This document shows, piece by piece, positions 1 through 8,767 of a DNA stretch of 64,000 bases (its first letter is position 1; every line of letters begins with the position of its first letter). A program made the position numbers and the translations under genes. The notes under the pieces were generated by a model. The model was not told where the DNA came from. It worked only from the letters and a program-made list of their open reading frames with translations, and did not search any database. Source of the DNA: Erythrobacter fulvus (GTDB lineage: Bacteria > Pseudomonadota > Alphaproteobacteria > Sphingomonadales > Sphingomonadaceae); NCBI RefSeq assembly GCF_028595285.1, contig NZ_JAQQXQ010000004.1, positions 124,001-188,000 of the forward strand. Reading direction: 5' to 3'.

Positions 1-980
1 TGCTCGGCGGCAAAGTCGATATAGCGTTTGGTTTCCGCTGTCGTGGCGCCGTGGATCCCGTCGCGGCCCCAGGTGCGATCCTTGATGTGCATCGCCCACC
101 AGATGCCGATATATTTGCCCGGCTCCACCCACGAAACGTCGCCCAGCACGTTGGGTTCGTTGAGGTTAAGGATGATGTCCGAATTGATCAGCCCCACCGC
201 GTCAGGCGCGATCTGGATGGTGCGCCACGGGCTTTTGAACGGGGCGCGGGTTTTGACCTTCGGTCCGCCCTGCCAACTGCGAAGCCGCGCCTCGAAAGTA
301 CCGGGACGCAGCGCACCGAGAGACATGGCCGAATAATCGACCAGCGCGGCTTCGTGAATGGCGAAGTGGATGCCGCTGGCCTTGCGGAAGGTCGCAGGCG
401 TGTGCGCATCGTCCACCGTGCCTGCCGCGCCCGTCCGGGTGATATACTCATAGCGGTTGAACTCGTCCGACGGGGTGTACCACATGGTGGTATCCTCCCC
501 GACGGCGAACTGGGTCAGCTCCTCGACGATGGCGATCTCTCCGGCCAGCGCCGGCTGTTCGGCCAGCTCGTAACGGAAGCCGATGCCCGTATCGAAAGCG
601 CGGAACCGCACCACCATCTGCCGCGCAGGGCCTTGCGTGGCGGCGAAAGTGACGGCCAGTTCATTGTGCTGATCACGCACCAGCCGCCGCTCACCCCAGG
701 GCTGTTCCCATGCCGTGTCGTTGGCGACAGAAACCGAACCGGCAATTTCCAGCCCGCGCTCGAAACCGTGATGGTCGGCAAACAGCATCCCCAGCTTCGA
801 AGGCGCGATCACCGTCTCGCCGTCGTAACTAACCGCATAGGTCGCCTGCCCGTTATCGTCGCTGACGGTGACGGCGATCTTGCCGTCGGGCGAGGCCAGC
901 GTCAGACTTTCGGCATGGGCGGGTGCGGCCGCCCACGCGATCGCGGCAAGTGCGATCCATGATTTCCACTGCTTGGTCAT
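1..980 (-). CDS. Glycoside hydrolase family 97 alpha-glucosidase/galactosidase, 3' end outside window
   Basis: Only the first 326 codons are visible; the gene runs off the left edge. The product starts MTKQWKSW with an Ala-rich signal peptide (cleavage probably after AHA, about residue 23), then the GH97 N-terminal beta-sandwich and the beginning of the catalytic barrel (GKYIGIWWAIH near residue 290). Family members remove terminal glucose or galactose from oligosaccharides, usually in the periplasm. The start is 32 nt after the stop of the GH13 amylase on the same strand, so it is probably the third gene of the MFS-GH13-GH97 operon. The catalytic acids lie beyond the visible part, so glucosidase versus galactosidase cannot be read directly; the maltodextrin context favours alpha-glucosidase. 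Confidence 0.85.
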   Translation of the reverse strand, partial: MTKQWKSWIALAAIAWAAAPAHAESLTLASPDGKIAVTVSDDNGQATYAVSYDGETVIAPSKLGMLFADHHGFERGLEIAGSVSVANDTAWEQPWGERRLVRDQHNELAVTFAATQGPARQMVVRFRAFDTGIGFRYELAEQPALAGEIAIVEELTQFAVGEDTTMWYTPSDEFNRYEYITRTGAAGTVDDAHTPATFRKASGIHFAIHEAALVDYSAMSLGALRPGTFEARLRSWQGGPKVKTRAPFKSPWRTIQIAPDAVGLINSDIILNLNEPNVLGDVSWVEPGKYIGIWWAMHIKDRTWGRDGIHGATTAETKRYIDFAAE

Positions 981-1012
981 TCGTTCTCTCCTGCGCCCCT
1001 GCGTCCGACGCA

Positions 1013-2380
1013 TCACTTCGTCTCTTTGAAAATCCGGTAACCCCATGCCGGCAGATCAAGGGTCTCGCCGCCTGCAAAGATCGCCGCCTCGCCGCTCAGC
1101 GCATCGGCGTAGCTGCCGTGATGGCGCGCCTTGCCGAAGGTTACCGCGTGCGGCCGGGGTGAGAGGTTGAACGCGGCGAATACCCGCTCGCCCGCCTGCC
1201 CCCGCGTGAAGGCGTAAACATCTTCCGCCGCGTCGGTCGGCACCTCGATCATGGCCGCCCCGAAACGTCCGTTGTGGAGCGCCCGCATTTCAGTCTTGAG
1301 CGCGATCAGCTTGCGGAAAAGCGCATCATGGCGCCCTTCCCGCCAGACAATCGGATCACGCTCGAAAAAGGCGAGCTGGCGGTCGTTGTCGGCCTCCTGC
1401 CCATTATAGATCAGCGGCAGGCCGGAGCCGGTGAAGGACAGCGCAATCGCGGCTTCGTAAGCGTCCCCGTAAATCTCGCTCGCCACTCCGTCCCATGAAT
1501 TCTGGTCGTGGTTTTCGGTATAGACCATGCGCATGGCGGCATGCGGCCAGGTCTCGGCCTGTCCGGCGTAATAGCCGCGGATCGGCCCTGCCCCCTCGCC
1601 GCTTTTGACGAGGCGCTGCATCGCTTCCTTCCAGCCCCAGCCATAGGTCGCATCGAAGGCGCGGTTGTGCAGATCGCGCTGTTCCCATTCGGCCAGCATG
1701 AAGACGGGCTTCACCTTGTCGAGCTGAGCGCGGGCCGTGTCCCAGAAATCGGTCGGGACATAGCCCGCGACATCGCAGCGGAACCCGTCGATGCCGAATT
1801 CGCGCACCCAGTAGATCAGGCTTTCGGTCATGTAGCGGCGCAAGGCGGGCTGCGAATAATCGAAGTCCGCCACGTCAGACCAGTCGGTGCCGGCCGGCGG
1901 CACCAGAGCGCCTTCGGGGCTGCGGGTATACCATTCGGGGTGGCTGTCGGTCAGCGGGTTGTCCGTCGCCGAATGATTGGCAACCCAGTCGAGGATCACC
2001 TTCAATCCCAGCCGGTGGGCCTCGTCCACGAAGGCGCGGAAATCGGCTTCTCTCCCCAGCTCCGGATTGACCGCGCGATAGTCTCGCACCGCATAGGGGC
2101 TGCCGAGCGAGCCCTTGCGGTTCGCCTCCCCGATGGGGTGGATCGGCATCAGCCATATGATGTCCACGCCCATCGCCGCAAGACGCGGCAACTGCATCTG
2201 CGCGGCGGCGAAGGTGCCCTCCGGCGTAAACTGGCGGGTGTTGAGCTGATACAGCACCGCGTCGCGCGTCCAGTCGGCATTGGTCACCTCGACCACGTCA
2301 CGCGGGGTGTAGTCGGGCTCGGCCAGCGCGGGACTGGCGGCAAGCACCGCTGCCAGCAACCCGATTGTGCCGCGCATCAT
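1013..2380 (-). CDS. Periplasmic GH13 alpha-amylase family hydrolase
   Basis: A 455-residue protein with a signal peptide (MMRGTIGLLAAVLAASPALA) and a GH13 (beta/alpha)8 barrel. The catalytic triad is visible: nucleophile D203 (GFRCD), acid/base E231 (MLAEWE) and D292 (ENHDQ). Barrel strands carry WLMPIHPIG and DWVANHS. It should cut alpha-glucans or maltodextrins in the periplasm. The ATG overlaps the stop of the upstream MFS gene by 4 nt (ATGA), which fixes the start and indicates translational coupling; an immediately adjacent second ATG is equally possible. An open frame continues upstream through the MFS gene but is a shadow in another reading frame. The exact subfamily and product range are not assignable from sequence alone. 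Confidence 0.9.
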   Translation of the reverse strand: MMRGTIGLLAAVLAASPALAEPDYTPRDVVEVTNADWTRDAVLYQLNTRQFTPEGTFAAAQMQLPRLAAMGVDIIWLMPIHPIGEANRKGSLGSPYAVRDYRAVNPELGREADFRAFVDEAHRLGLKVILDWVANHSATDNPLTDSHPEWYTRSPEGALVPPAGTDWSDVADFDYSQPALRRYMTESLIYWVREFGIDGFRCDVAGYVPTDFWDTARAQLDKVKPVFMLAEWEQRDLHNRAFDATYGWGWKEAMQRLVKSGEGAGPIRGYYAGQAETWPHAAMRMVYTENHDQNSWDGVASEIYGDAYEAAIALSFTGSGLPLIYNGQEADNDRQLAFFERDPIVWREGRHDALFRKLIALKTEMRALHNGRFGAAMIEVPTDAAEDVYAFTRGQAGERVFAAFNLSPRPHAVTFGKARHHGSYADALSGEAAIFAGGETLDLPAWGYRIFKETK

Positions 2381-3924
2381 GCCGCCTGCTCCCTGACCAG
2401 CAGGGTCGCCGCCGCCGCTGCCACGAAACTCGCCGCCGCGATCGCCATCGCGTAAATCGGCGCACCGCCGAAGATGTTGGTGACAAGGAAGCCGAGCAGC
2501 GTCGCCGCCAGCAGCTGCGGCACGACGATGAAGATGTTGAACACCCCCATGTAGATGCCCATTTTCTCCGCTGGAACGCTCCCCGCAAGGATCGCATAGG
2601 GCAGCGAGACGATCGAGGCCCAGGCGATGCCCAGCCCGATCTGCGGCACCCACAACAGCGCCGGATCGCGGACCAGCAGCACCGCAGCAAAGCCCGCCGC
2701 GCCCAGCATCAGGTTGAGCGCGTGGAGACGCGTGCGGTCGATCTTCGCAGCCACTACCACGAAACCCAGCGCGGCGGCCGCGGCCAGTCCGTTCCGCACC
2801 GATCCCATCAGGCTCCACCAGTCGGCACCGTCCTGATAGGCGGCACCGGCCGCATCGCTCGCGCCGAAGTGGTATTCGGTCACGCCCGGCGTGCCATAGA
2901 TCCACAGCGCGAACATCGCGAACCAGCTGAAGAACTGCACCACGGCGAGCTGACGCATGGTTTTGGGCATGGCGAACAGATCGCTGACCACCTCCATGAA
3001 GCCGCTGTCCTCGCGCCCCTGCGCGCGCAGCATGCTTGCAAACAGCTGGATCACACCGAACCCGCCGATCAGCCCGGCGAGGACATAGAGATCCTTGGCG
3101 ACCTCGATGGTGCCGAGGAACGCCGGACGGCTGTCTCCCCGTGCCAGCGCCACCAGCGCGGCGACCGCCGCACCAGCGATAATCCAGATCGCACCGCCAG
3201 TGGCGAACTGCGCCGCGCTGCGGGTTGCGGCGGCGTGCCCGCCATGCGCCACATCCCCCTGCGATGCTGCGAAACCGGCAAGCTCTTTTGGGGAATATTC
3301 CCTGGTGGTGAACACCGTCCAGCACACTGCCGCCAGCAAGGCCGCGCCGCCGATGTAGAACGACCAGTGCACCGTTTCGGGGATCTCGCCGGCAGGCGCG
3401 ACATTGCTGAGGCCGAGCCAGTTGGTCATCACCCACGGCAGCGCACCGGCCAGCACCGCGCCGGTGCCGATGAAAAAGCTCTGCATGGCATAGCCGACGG
3501 TTCGCTGACGATCGGGCAGATTGTCGCCGACGAAGGCACGGAACGGCTCCATCGTCACGTTGAGCGAGGCGTCCATGATCCACAGCATCCCCGCCGCCAC
3601 CCACAGCGCGGGGGCATTGGGCATGATGAACAGCGCCAGGCTCGCCAGCAGCGCGCCGACAAGGAAGAAGGGCCGGCGCCGACCGAAGCGCGGGCTCCAG
3701 GTTTTGTCCGAAAGGTGGCCGATGATCGGCTGCACGATCAGGCCCGTCATCGGTGCGGCAATCCACAGGATTGCGAGGCTGCCGACATCCGCCCCCAAAG
3801 TCTGGAAGATGCGGCTGACATTGCCGTTCTGGAGCTCGAATCCGATCTGGATGCCGAGGAAGCCGAAGCTCATGTTCCAGATCTGGCCTGCGCTCAGTGC
3901 CGGCTTGAGGCTGCCTTGCGTCAT
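2377..3924 (-). CDS. MFS sugar transporter (maltose/maltodextrin type)
   Basis: A 515-residue, about 12-helix permease of the glycoside-pentoside/SLC45-like branch of the major facilitator superfamily. The N-terminal half holds the loop motif HLSDKTWSPRFGRRRPF typical of these sugar porters. It would move maltose or small dextrins, produced in the periplasm, across the inner membrane. I chose the ATG at 3924 because the product then starts MTQGSLKPALS just before the first helix and is preceded by a purine-rich GAGAGGA; the frame is open upstream to 4056. It is the first gene of the operon with the GH13 and GH97 hydrolases and is divergent from the second amylase, sharing a 311-nt promoter region. 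Confidence 0.88.
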   Translation of the reverse strand: MTQGSLKPALSAGQIWNMSFGFLGIQIGFELQNGNVSRIFQTLGADVGSLAILWIAAPMTGLIVQPIIGHLSDKTWSPRFGRRRPFFLVGALLASLALFIMPNAPALWVAAGMLWIMDASLNVTMEPFRAFVGDNLPDRQRTVGYAMQSFFIGTGAVLAGALPWVMTNWLGLSNVAPAGEIPETVHWSFYIGGAALLAAVCWTVFTTREYSPKELAGFAASQGDVAHGGHAAATRSAAQFATGGAIWIIAGAAVAALVALARGDSRPAFLGTIEVAKDLYVLAGLIGGFGVIQLFASMLRAQGREDSGFMEVVSDLFAMPKTMRQLAVVQFFSWFAMFALWIYGTPGVTEYHFGASDAAGAAYQDGADWWSLMGSVRNGLAAAAALGFVVVAAKIDRTRLHALNLMLGAAGFAAVLLVRDPALLWVPQIGLGIAWASIVSLPYAILAGSVPAEKMGIYMGVFNIFIVVPQLLAATLLGFLVTNIFGGAPIYAMAIAAASFVAAAAATLLVREQAA

Positions 3925-4049
3925 CGTCGTTTCATCCTCTCCCCCGCGCATCCGATCCTGTCGGGGTGACGCGGCTCCGCACAGATTGTAGCATTCCGGC
4001 TCTGCCGTCCGGATCATACGCCCAACTCGCGCCGCGACAGTCTGGACAG

Positions 4050-4067
4050 CTTGCAAAATTTTGCAAG
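4050..4067. promoter_or_regulatory. Candidate LacI-family operator, perfect 18-bp palindrome
   Basis: The sequence CTTGCAAAATTTTGCAAG is fully self-complementary. It lies 126 nt before the MFS start and 169 nt before the divergent amylase start, and a LacI-type regulator gene lies in the same cluster. Binding by that regulator is inferred. Many LacI operators have a central CG, which this lacks (central AT). Confidence 0.55.
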
Positions 4068-4184
4068 AAACTTTCCGATTTTCTCCGGAAAAATTCTGAT
4101 ACCGGCGTGCCGGATTTTACTTTCTTTATATATTTCATTTCCTTGACTGCTCCGACCCCGCTTGCCCGACATGCATACAAAGAT

Positions 4185-4202
4185 TTGCAAAACTTTTCAC
4201 AA
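4185..4202. promoter_or_regulatory. Degenerate second copy of the operator-like palindrome
   Basis: TTGCAAAAC followed by TTTTCACAA repeats the left half of the palindrome at 4050 and approximates its right half. It ends 33 nt before the amylase ATG, where a repressor would block transcription. The right half is imperfect, so this is weaker than the first site. Confidence 0.35.
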
Positions 4203-4235
4203 GCTGTCAGAACCGGCGCCGGAGGGAGTTGGGTC

Positions 4236-6068
4236 ATGGCACGAATCTTCGTGGGAATTGCCGCTGCGCTATGCGCGGGTGCCGCCTTTGCCGGAGAACC
4301 GGTCGCACCACCGGCTGCGACTCCGATCGACCAGCGTCAGCTTGAAGACGAGATCATCTACTTCGTGCTGCCCGATCGCTTCGAGAACGGCGACACGTCC
4401 AATGATCGTGGTGGCATCAAGGGTGGCCCGCTCCGGCACGGCTTCGATCCCGCGCACAAGGGCTTCTATCACGGCGGCGACCTGAAAGGCCTGACCTCAA
4501 GGCTCGACTACATTCAGGGGATGGGCGTCACCGCGATCTGGTTCGCGCCGATCTTCAAGAACAAGCCGGTACAGGGCAAGCCGGGCGAGGAAAGCGCGGG
4601 CTATCACGGCTATTGGGTGACCGATTTCACCAGCGTCGATCCGCATTTCGGCACCAATGCCGAATTCAAGGCCTTCGTCGATGCCGCCCATGCGCGCGGG
4701 ATGAAGGTCTATATGGACATCATCACCAATCACACCGCCGACGTGATCGACTATGCCGAAGGTGAGGCAACGGGCTATGCCTATCGCAGCAAGGGCGACT
4801 ATCCCTTCTCGCGCCGCGGCGGCCCGGACGGCGCGCCGATCAACGAAGGCTTTGCCGGCGACGACAATCCCGATCCGGCCAACTGGGCAAAGCTGACAGA
4901 TCCGGCTTTTGCCTATACCCCCGTGGTGAGCGAGGAAGAGCGGGACGTGAAGGTGCCGGCATGGCTCAACGACGTCACGCTCTACCACAATCGCGGCAAT
5001 TCGCACTGGATCGGCGAAAGCAGCGTCTACGGCGATTTCTCGGGGCTCGATGACCTCGCGACCGAGAACCCGCGCGTGGTACAGGGCATGATCGAGATCT
5101 TCGGCGACTGGATCGACAAATACGGGATCGACGGTTTCCGCATCGACACCGCCAAGCATGTGAACCCCGAATTCTGGCAGGCCTTCGTTCCCGCCATGCT
5201 CGAACGCGCGAAAGCGAAGGGGATCGATCACTTCCACATCTTCGGCGAGATTGCCTACGAGGAGCCGAACGCGACGCTAGCCGCGCAGGTGATGACGCAA
5301 AGCGGCCTGACCTATGCGCTCGACATGGGCTTTGCGAAGGCCGCGCAGATGGTCGCCAGCGGCAAATCGCCGCCGCGGCTGATGGCCGAATTCCTCCAGC
5401 AGGATGCAATCTATCCCGGCGGCGCGACCACTGCGCTGGGCCTGCCGACCTTCCTCGGCAACCACGATTTCGGCCGCTTTTCGATGTTCGTGCGCGAGAT
5501 GAGCGGATCGGATGACGAGGCGGAACTGCTCGCCCGCGTCAGCCTTGGCCATGCGATGATGTTTTTCCTGCGCGGGGTGCCGACGGTCTATTACGGGGAC
5601 GAACAGGGCTTCATCTCCGACGGCAATGACCAGCTGGCGCGCGAGGACATGTTTCCGAGCAAGGTCGATTTCTACAACGACAACAACCTGATCGGTTCCG
5701 ATGCGACCACCGCGCAGAGCAATTTCGATCAGCGTCACCCGCTCTACCGCCTGATCGGGGAGCTGGCGCAGGCACGCAGCACCAGCCCGGCGCTGCGCCG
5801 CGGGCTGAGCACGGTGCGCGCCTTCGAGGAAGCCGCCCCCGGCCTGCTCGCAGTCGAACGCTATGATCCCGAAACCGGCCAGCGGGTGCTGCTGGCCTTC
5901 AACACCGGCGCTTCGGCGCTTTCGCGCAATATCGAGGTGAGCTACCGCGCGCGCCGGGTGGCCCCGCTGCTGGGCAATTGTCCGGCCGCGCTGGCAGCAC
6001 CCGGCACGCTGCGCATCGCGCTGGAGCCGTTCGGCTTTGCCGCCTGCATTCTGGAGACCGACGACTAA
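4236..6068 (+). CDS. Secreted GH13 alpha-amylase / cyclomaltodextrinase-like hydrolase
   Basis: A 610-residue protein with a signal peptide (MARIFVGIAAALCAGAAFAG) and a complete GH13 barrel: YFVLPDRFENGD near 42-53, TNHTAD near 164-169, nucleophile D304 (GFRID), acid/base E338 (IFGEI) and D411 (GNHD), then a C-terminal beta domain. The long inserts and the motif LPDRFENGD resemble bacterial periplasmic amylases that act on starch, pullulan or cyclodextrins. The ATG at 4236 follows GGAGGGA with 8 nt spacing; the frame is open further upstream but without a signal-peptide-like start. Its stop TAA shares one base with the ATG of the downstream alpha-glucosidase, so they are one operon. Exact specificity is inferred only. 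Confidence 0.9.
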   Translation: MARIFVGIAAALCAGAAFAGEPVAPPAATPIDQRQLEDEIIYFVLPDRFENGDTSNDRGGIKGGPLRHGFDPAHKGFYHGGDLKGLTSRLDYIQGMGVTAIWFAPIFKNKPVQGKPGEESAGYHGYWVTDFTSVDPHFGTNAEFKAFVDAAHARGMKVYMDIITNHTADVIDYAEGEATGYAYRSKGDYPFSRRGGPDGAPINEGFAGDDNPDPANWAKLTDPAFAYTPVVSEEERDVKVPAWLNDVTLYHNRGNSHWIGESSVYGDFSGLDDLATENPRVVQGMIEIFGDWIDKYGIDGFRIDTAKHVNPEFWQAFVPAMLERAKAKGIDHFHIFGEIAYEEPNATLAAQVMTQSGLTYALDMGFAKAAQMVASGKSPPRLMAEFLQQDAIYPGGATTALGLPTFLGNHDFGRFSMFVREMSGSDDEAELLARVSLGHAMMFFLRGVPTVYYGDEQGFISDGNDQLAREDMFPSKVDFYNDNNLIGSDATTAQSNFDQRHPLYRLIGELAQARSTSPALRRGLSTVRAFEEAAPGLLAVERYDPETGQRVLLAFNTGASALSRNIEVSYRARRVAPLLGNCPAALAAPGTLRIALEPFGFAACILETDD

Positions 6069-7729
6069 TGGCAACCGCTCTTGCCGCCACCGCCACCGAC
6101 ACTGCCCACCCGCTGGCGTGGTGGCGCGGCGCTGTCATCTACCAGATCTATCCGCGCTCCTTCCGCGACACCAATGGCGACGGGATCGGCGATCTGGCGG
6201 GGATTGCCGACGGGCTCGACTACATCGCCGATCTTGGCGTTGACGGTATCTGGATCTCGCCCTTCTTCACCTCGCCGATGCGCGATTTCGGCTATGACGT
6301 GGCCGATTACTGCGGGATCGATCCAAGCTTCGGCAATTTCGCCGACTTTGACCGGATCATCGAAAGGGCCCACGCGCTGGGCCTGAAAGTCATCATTGAT
6401 CAGGTCTATTCGCACACCTCGGACGAACATGCCTGGTTTCAGGAAAGCCGGCAGGATCGCACCAATCCCAAGGCCGACTGGTATGTCTGGGCCGATCCCA
6501 AGCCCGACGGTTCGCCGCCGTCGAACTGGCAATCGGTGTTCGGCGGATCGGCATGGCAGTGGGACGGGCCGAGGAAGCAGTATTACCTGCACAATTTCCT
6601 TACCAGCCAGCCCGATCTCAACGTGCATAACCGCGATGTGCAGGACGCGCTGCTGGATGTGGCGCAGTTCTGGCTGAAGCGCGGCGTCGACGGGTTCCGG
6701 CTCGATGCGCTGAACTTCTCGATGCATGACCCGGAGCTGCGCGATAATCCGCCCTCCGGCGTGCCGATGAGCCAGGTGACGCGCCCGTTCGACATGCAGG
6801 TGAAGCGGTACAACCAGTCGCACCCTGACATCACCGGGTTCCTTGAACGCATCCGGGCGACGATCGACGAATTCCCCGGCCGCTTCACTGTCGCCGAAGT
6901 CGGCGGGCCGGAACCGCTGGCGGAGATGAAGGCCTTTACCGAAGGCGGCAAACGGCTGGATTCCGCCTATAATTTCGATTTCCTCTATGCTCCCCGGCTG
7001 ACAGCCCCGCTGGTGCGCGCCAGCCTGTCGCAATGGAGCGGGGAGCCGGGCGAAGGCTGGCCGTCCTGGGCCTTTTCCAACCACGATGCCCCGCGTGCCG
7101 TCACCCGCTGGACGCTCGACGGCGACTTGGCCCGCGCCGCGCGGTTGAACATGCTGCTGCTGCTGTCGCTGCGCGGCAATCCGATCATCTATCAGGGCGA
7201 GGAACTGGGCCTGCCGCAGGGCGAGGTGGCGTTCGAGGATCTGCTCGATCCCGAAGCCATCGCCAACTGGCCGCACACGCTGGGCCGCGACGGCGCGCGT
7301 ACCCCGATGCCGTGGCAAGCGAATGCTCCGCAGGCCGGTTTTTCCAGCGCCAACCGCACCTGGCTGAAGCGCGATCCGGCACACGCTGCCCTCGCCGTCG
7401 ACCGGCAGGCCGGTGATCCGCATTCGACCCTTGCCTATACCCGCCAACTGCTCGCGCTGCGGCGGCAACATCCGGCGCTGGTGAGCGGCGACATCACGCT
7501 GCTCGATACGCCCGAAGCGCTGGTCGCCTTCGTTCGCCGTGACGAAGGCGGCGCGGTGCTGTGCGCCTTCAATCTGGGCGAGGAGGTGATCGACTGGTCC
7601 CCGCCTGAAGGCTTCGCGCACAGCCGCCTGATTGCCAGCGAAAGCGCGGTCGGCGGATCGGGCAATCCGCCCATGGTGCTGGCGCCCGGTTCGGGTTACT
7701 GGGCGACAAACGACGCGGAGCAAAGCTGA
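6068..7729 (+). CDS. Cytoplasmic alpha-glucosidase, GH13
   Basis: A 553-residue enzyme without a signal peptide. It carries the oligo-alpha-glucosidase hallmark VIYQIYPRSFRDTNGDGIGD (residues 23-42) with nucleophile D213 (GFRLD), acid/base E277 (VAEVGG) and D340 (SNHD). Members hydrolyse the alpha-1,4 (some alpha-1,6) bonds of maltose and short dextrins to glucose. Lack of a signal places it downstream of MFS import. The ATG overlaps the preceding stop (TAATG), and the LacI gene follows after 2 nt, so all three are probably co-transcribed. Confidence 0.92.
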   Translation: MATALAATATDTAHPLAWWRGAVIYQIYPRSFRDTNGDGIGDLAGIADGLDYIADLGVDGIWISPFFTSPMRDFGYDVADYCGIDPSFGNFADFDRIIERAHALGLKVIIDQVYSHTSDEHAWFQESRQDRTNPKADWYVWADPKPDGSPPSNWQSVFGGSAWQWDGPRKQYYLHNFLTSQPDLNVHNRDVQDALLDVAQFWLKRGVDGFRLDALNFSMHDPELRDNPPSGVPMSQVTRPFDMQVKRYNQSHPDITGFLERIRATIDEFPGRFTVAEVGGPEPLAEMKAFTEGGKRLDSAYNFDFLYAPRLTAPLVRASLSQWSGEPGEGWPSWAFSNHDAPRAVTRWTLDGDLARAARLNMLLLLSLRGNPIIYQGEELGLPQGEVAFEDLLDPEAIANWPHTLGRDGARTPMPWQANAPQAGFSSANRTWLKRDPAHAALAVDRQAGDPHSTLAYTRQLLALRRQHPALVSGDITLLDTPEALVAFVRRDEGGAVLCAFNLGEEVIDWSPPEGFAHSRLIASESAVGGSGNPPMVLAPGSGYWATNDAEQS

Positions 7730-7731
7730 CG

Positions 7732-8760
7732 ATGAATGCCACCCGGGCCCCCTCGCGGCGCAGCGCCACGCTGGAGGATATTGCGCGCGAAGCCGGGGTA
7801 TCCGTCTCGACCGTCAGCCGTGCATTGAACGACAGCCCCTCGGTAAAGCGGCGGACCAAGCAGCAGATCTGGCAGATCGCGCGCGCGCATGATTATGAAT
7901 TCCGCGCCTCGATGCCCGCTGGACCAAGCGGGGCGGATGCCACGATCGCGGTGGTCGTCCCCGCCCCGCAGGCGCGCGAAAGCCGGGTGTCGGACCCGTT
8001 CTTCCTCGAATTGCTGGCAGGGATTGCCGAGGCCGCGCGCGAGCGTAATGCCGACCTCTTGATCAGCCACCTGAGCCCCCGCGCGGGCGAGGATCTCGAT
8101 TACGCGATGAGCACCAGCCGCGCGACGGGCGTGATCTTCATCGGCCAGTCCTCGCTGCACCACGCCTTCAACGCGCTGGCCGCGCGGGACAACCGCTTCG
8201 TGGTGTGGGGCGCGGAATTTCCCGATGCACAATATTGCGCGATCGGTTCGGACAATGTCGCAGGCGGGCGACGCGCGACGGCGCATCTGGCGCGGCTGGG
8301 GCGAAAGCGTATCCTGTTCCTCGGCGACACCGAAGCGCCCGAAGCCGAGCAGCGCTTTCGCGGCTACAAGCAGGCGCTGGAAAAGGCGGGGATCAGGTTC
8401 GACGACGAGTTGATCGTTCCCGCCCATTTCGAAGTGCACTCGGGCGAGGCGGCAACCCGCAGCGCGATTGCGCGCGGGCTGAAATTCGACGCGGTGTTCG
8501 CCGCATCCGACCTTATCGCCATCGGCGCGATCCGGGCGCTGACCCGTTCGGGACTGAGCGTGCCGGGCGATGTCTCGGTCGTGGGCTATGACAATATTCC
8601 TGCCGCAAGGCTCGTCACGCCGCAGCTCACCACCATCGATCAGGATGCGAACCTCGCGGGCCGCATGCTGGTGTCAAAGCTGATCGACCGCGGCGACGGG
8701 CCGGCGGTTTCCGAGCGGCTTGAAACCAGCCTGCTGATCAGGGAAAGCTGCGGCGGATAA
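7732..8760 (+). CDS. LacI/GalR-family transcriptional regulator
   Basis: A 342-residue regulator. Residues 13-34 form the helix-turn-helix (TLEDIAREAGVSVSTVSRAL), followed by the hinge and a periplasmic-binding-protein-like sensor domain with FAASDLIAIGAIRAL and the typical C-terminal SVVGYDNIPAARLVTPQLTTI. It sits inside the amylolytic operon, so it most likely controls the locus in response to maltose or dextrins. The palindrome at 4050 is the candidate site. The start is 2 nt after the upstream stop. No phosphotransferase or CcpA-type features are seen. Confidence 0.93.
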   Translation: MNATRAPSRRSATLEDIAREAGVSVSTVSRALNDSPSVKRRTKQQIWQIARAHDYEFRASMPAGPSGADATIAVVVPAPQARESRVSDPFFLELLAGIAEAARERNADLLISHLSPRAGEDLDYAMSTSRATGVIFIGQSSLHHAFNALAARDNRFVVWGAEFPDAQYCAIGSDNVAGGRRATAHLARLGRKRILFLGDTEAPEAEQRFRGYKQALEKAGIRFDDELIVPAHFEVHSGEAATRSAIARGLKFDAVFAASDLIAIGAIRALTRSGLSVPGDVSVVGYDNIPAARLVTPQLTTIDQDANLAGRMLVSKLIDRGDGPAVSERLETSLLIRESCGG

Positions 8761-8767
8761 TCGCGCC

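Larger units (their letters stand above)
3925..4235. promoter_or_regulatory. Divergent promoter region of the maltodextrin locus
   Basis: This 311-nt stretch separates two divergent amylolytic operons and encodes no convincing protein. It is more AT-rich than its surroundings. It holds a perfect 18-bp palindrome (4050-4067), a degenerate second copy (4185-4202), and a small inverted repeat CCGGC-GT-GCCGG near 4102-4113. No clear -35/-10 pair can be assigned by eye. Confidence 0.7.

Noticed and set aside
1013..3766. A single 917-residue reading across the amylase and MFS genes
   Set aside because: The part above 2380 is the MFS gene in the wrong frame; the signal peptide and ATGA overlap place the real amylase start at 2380.
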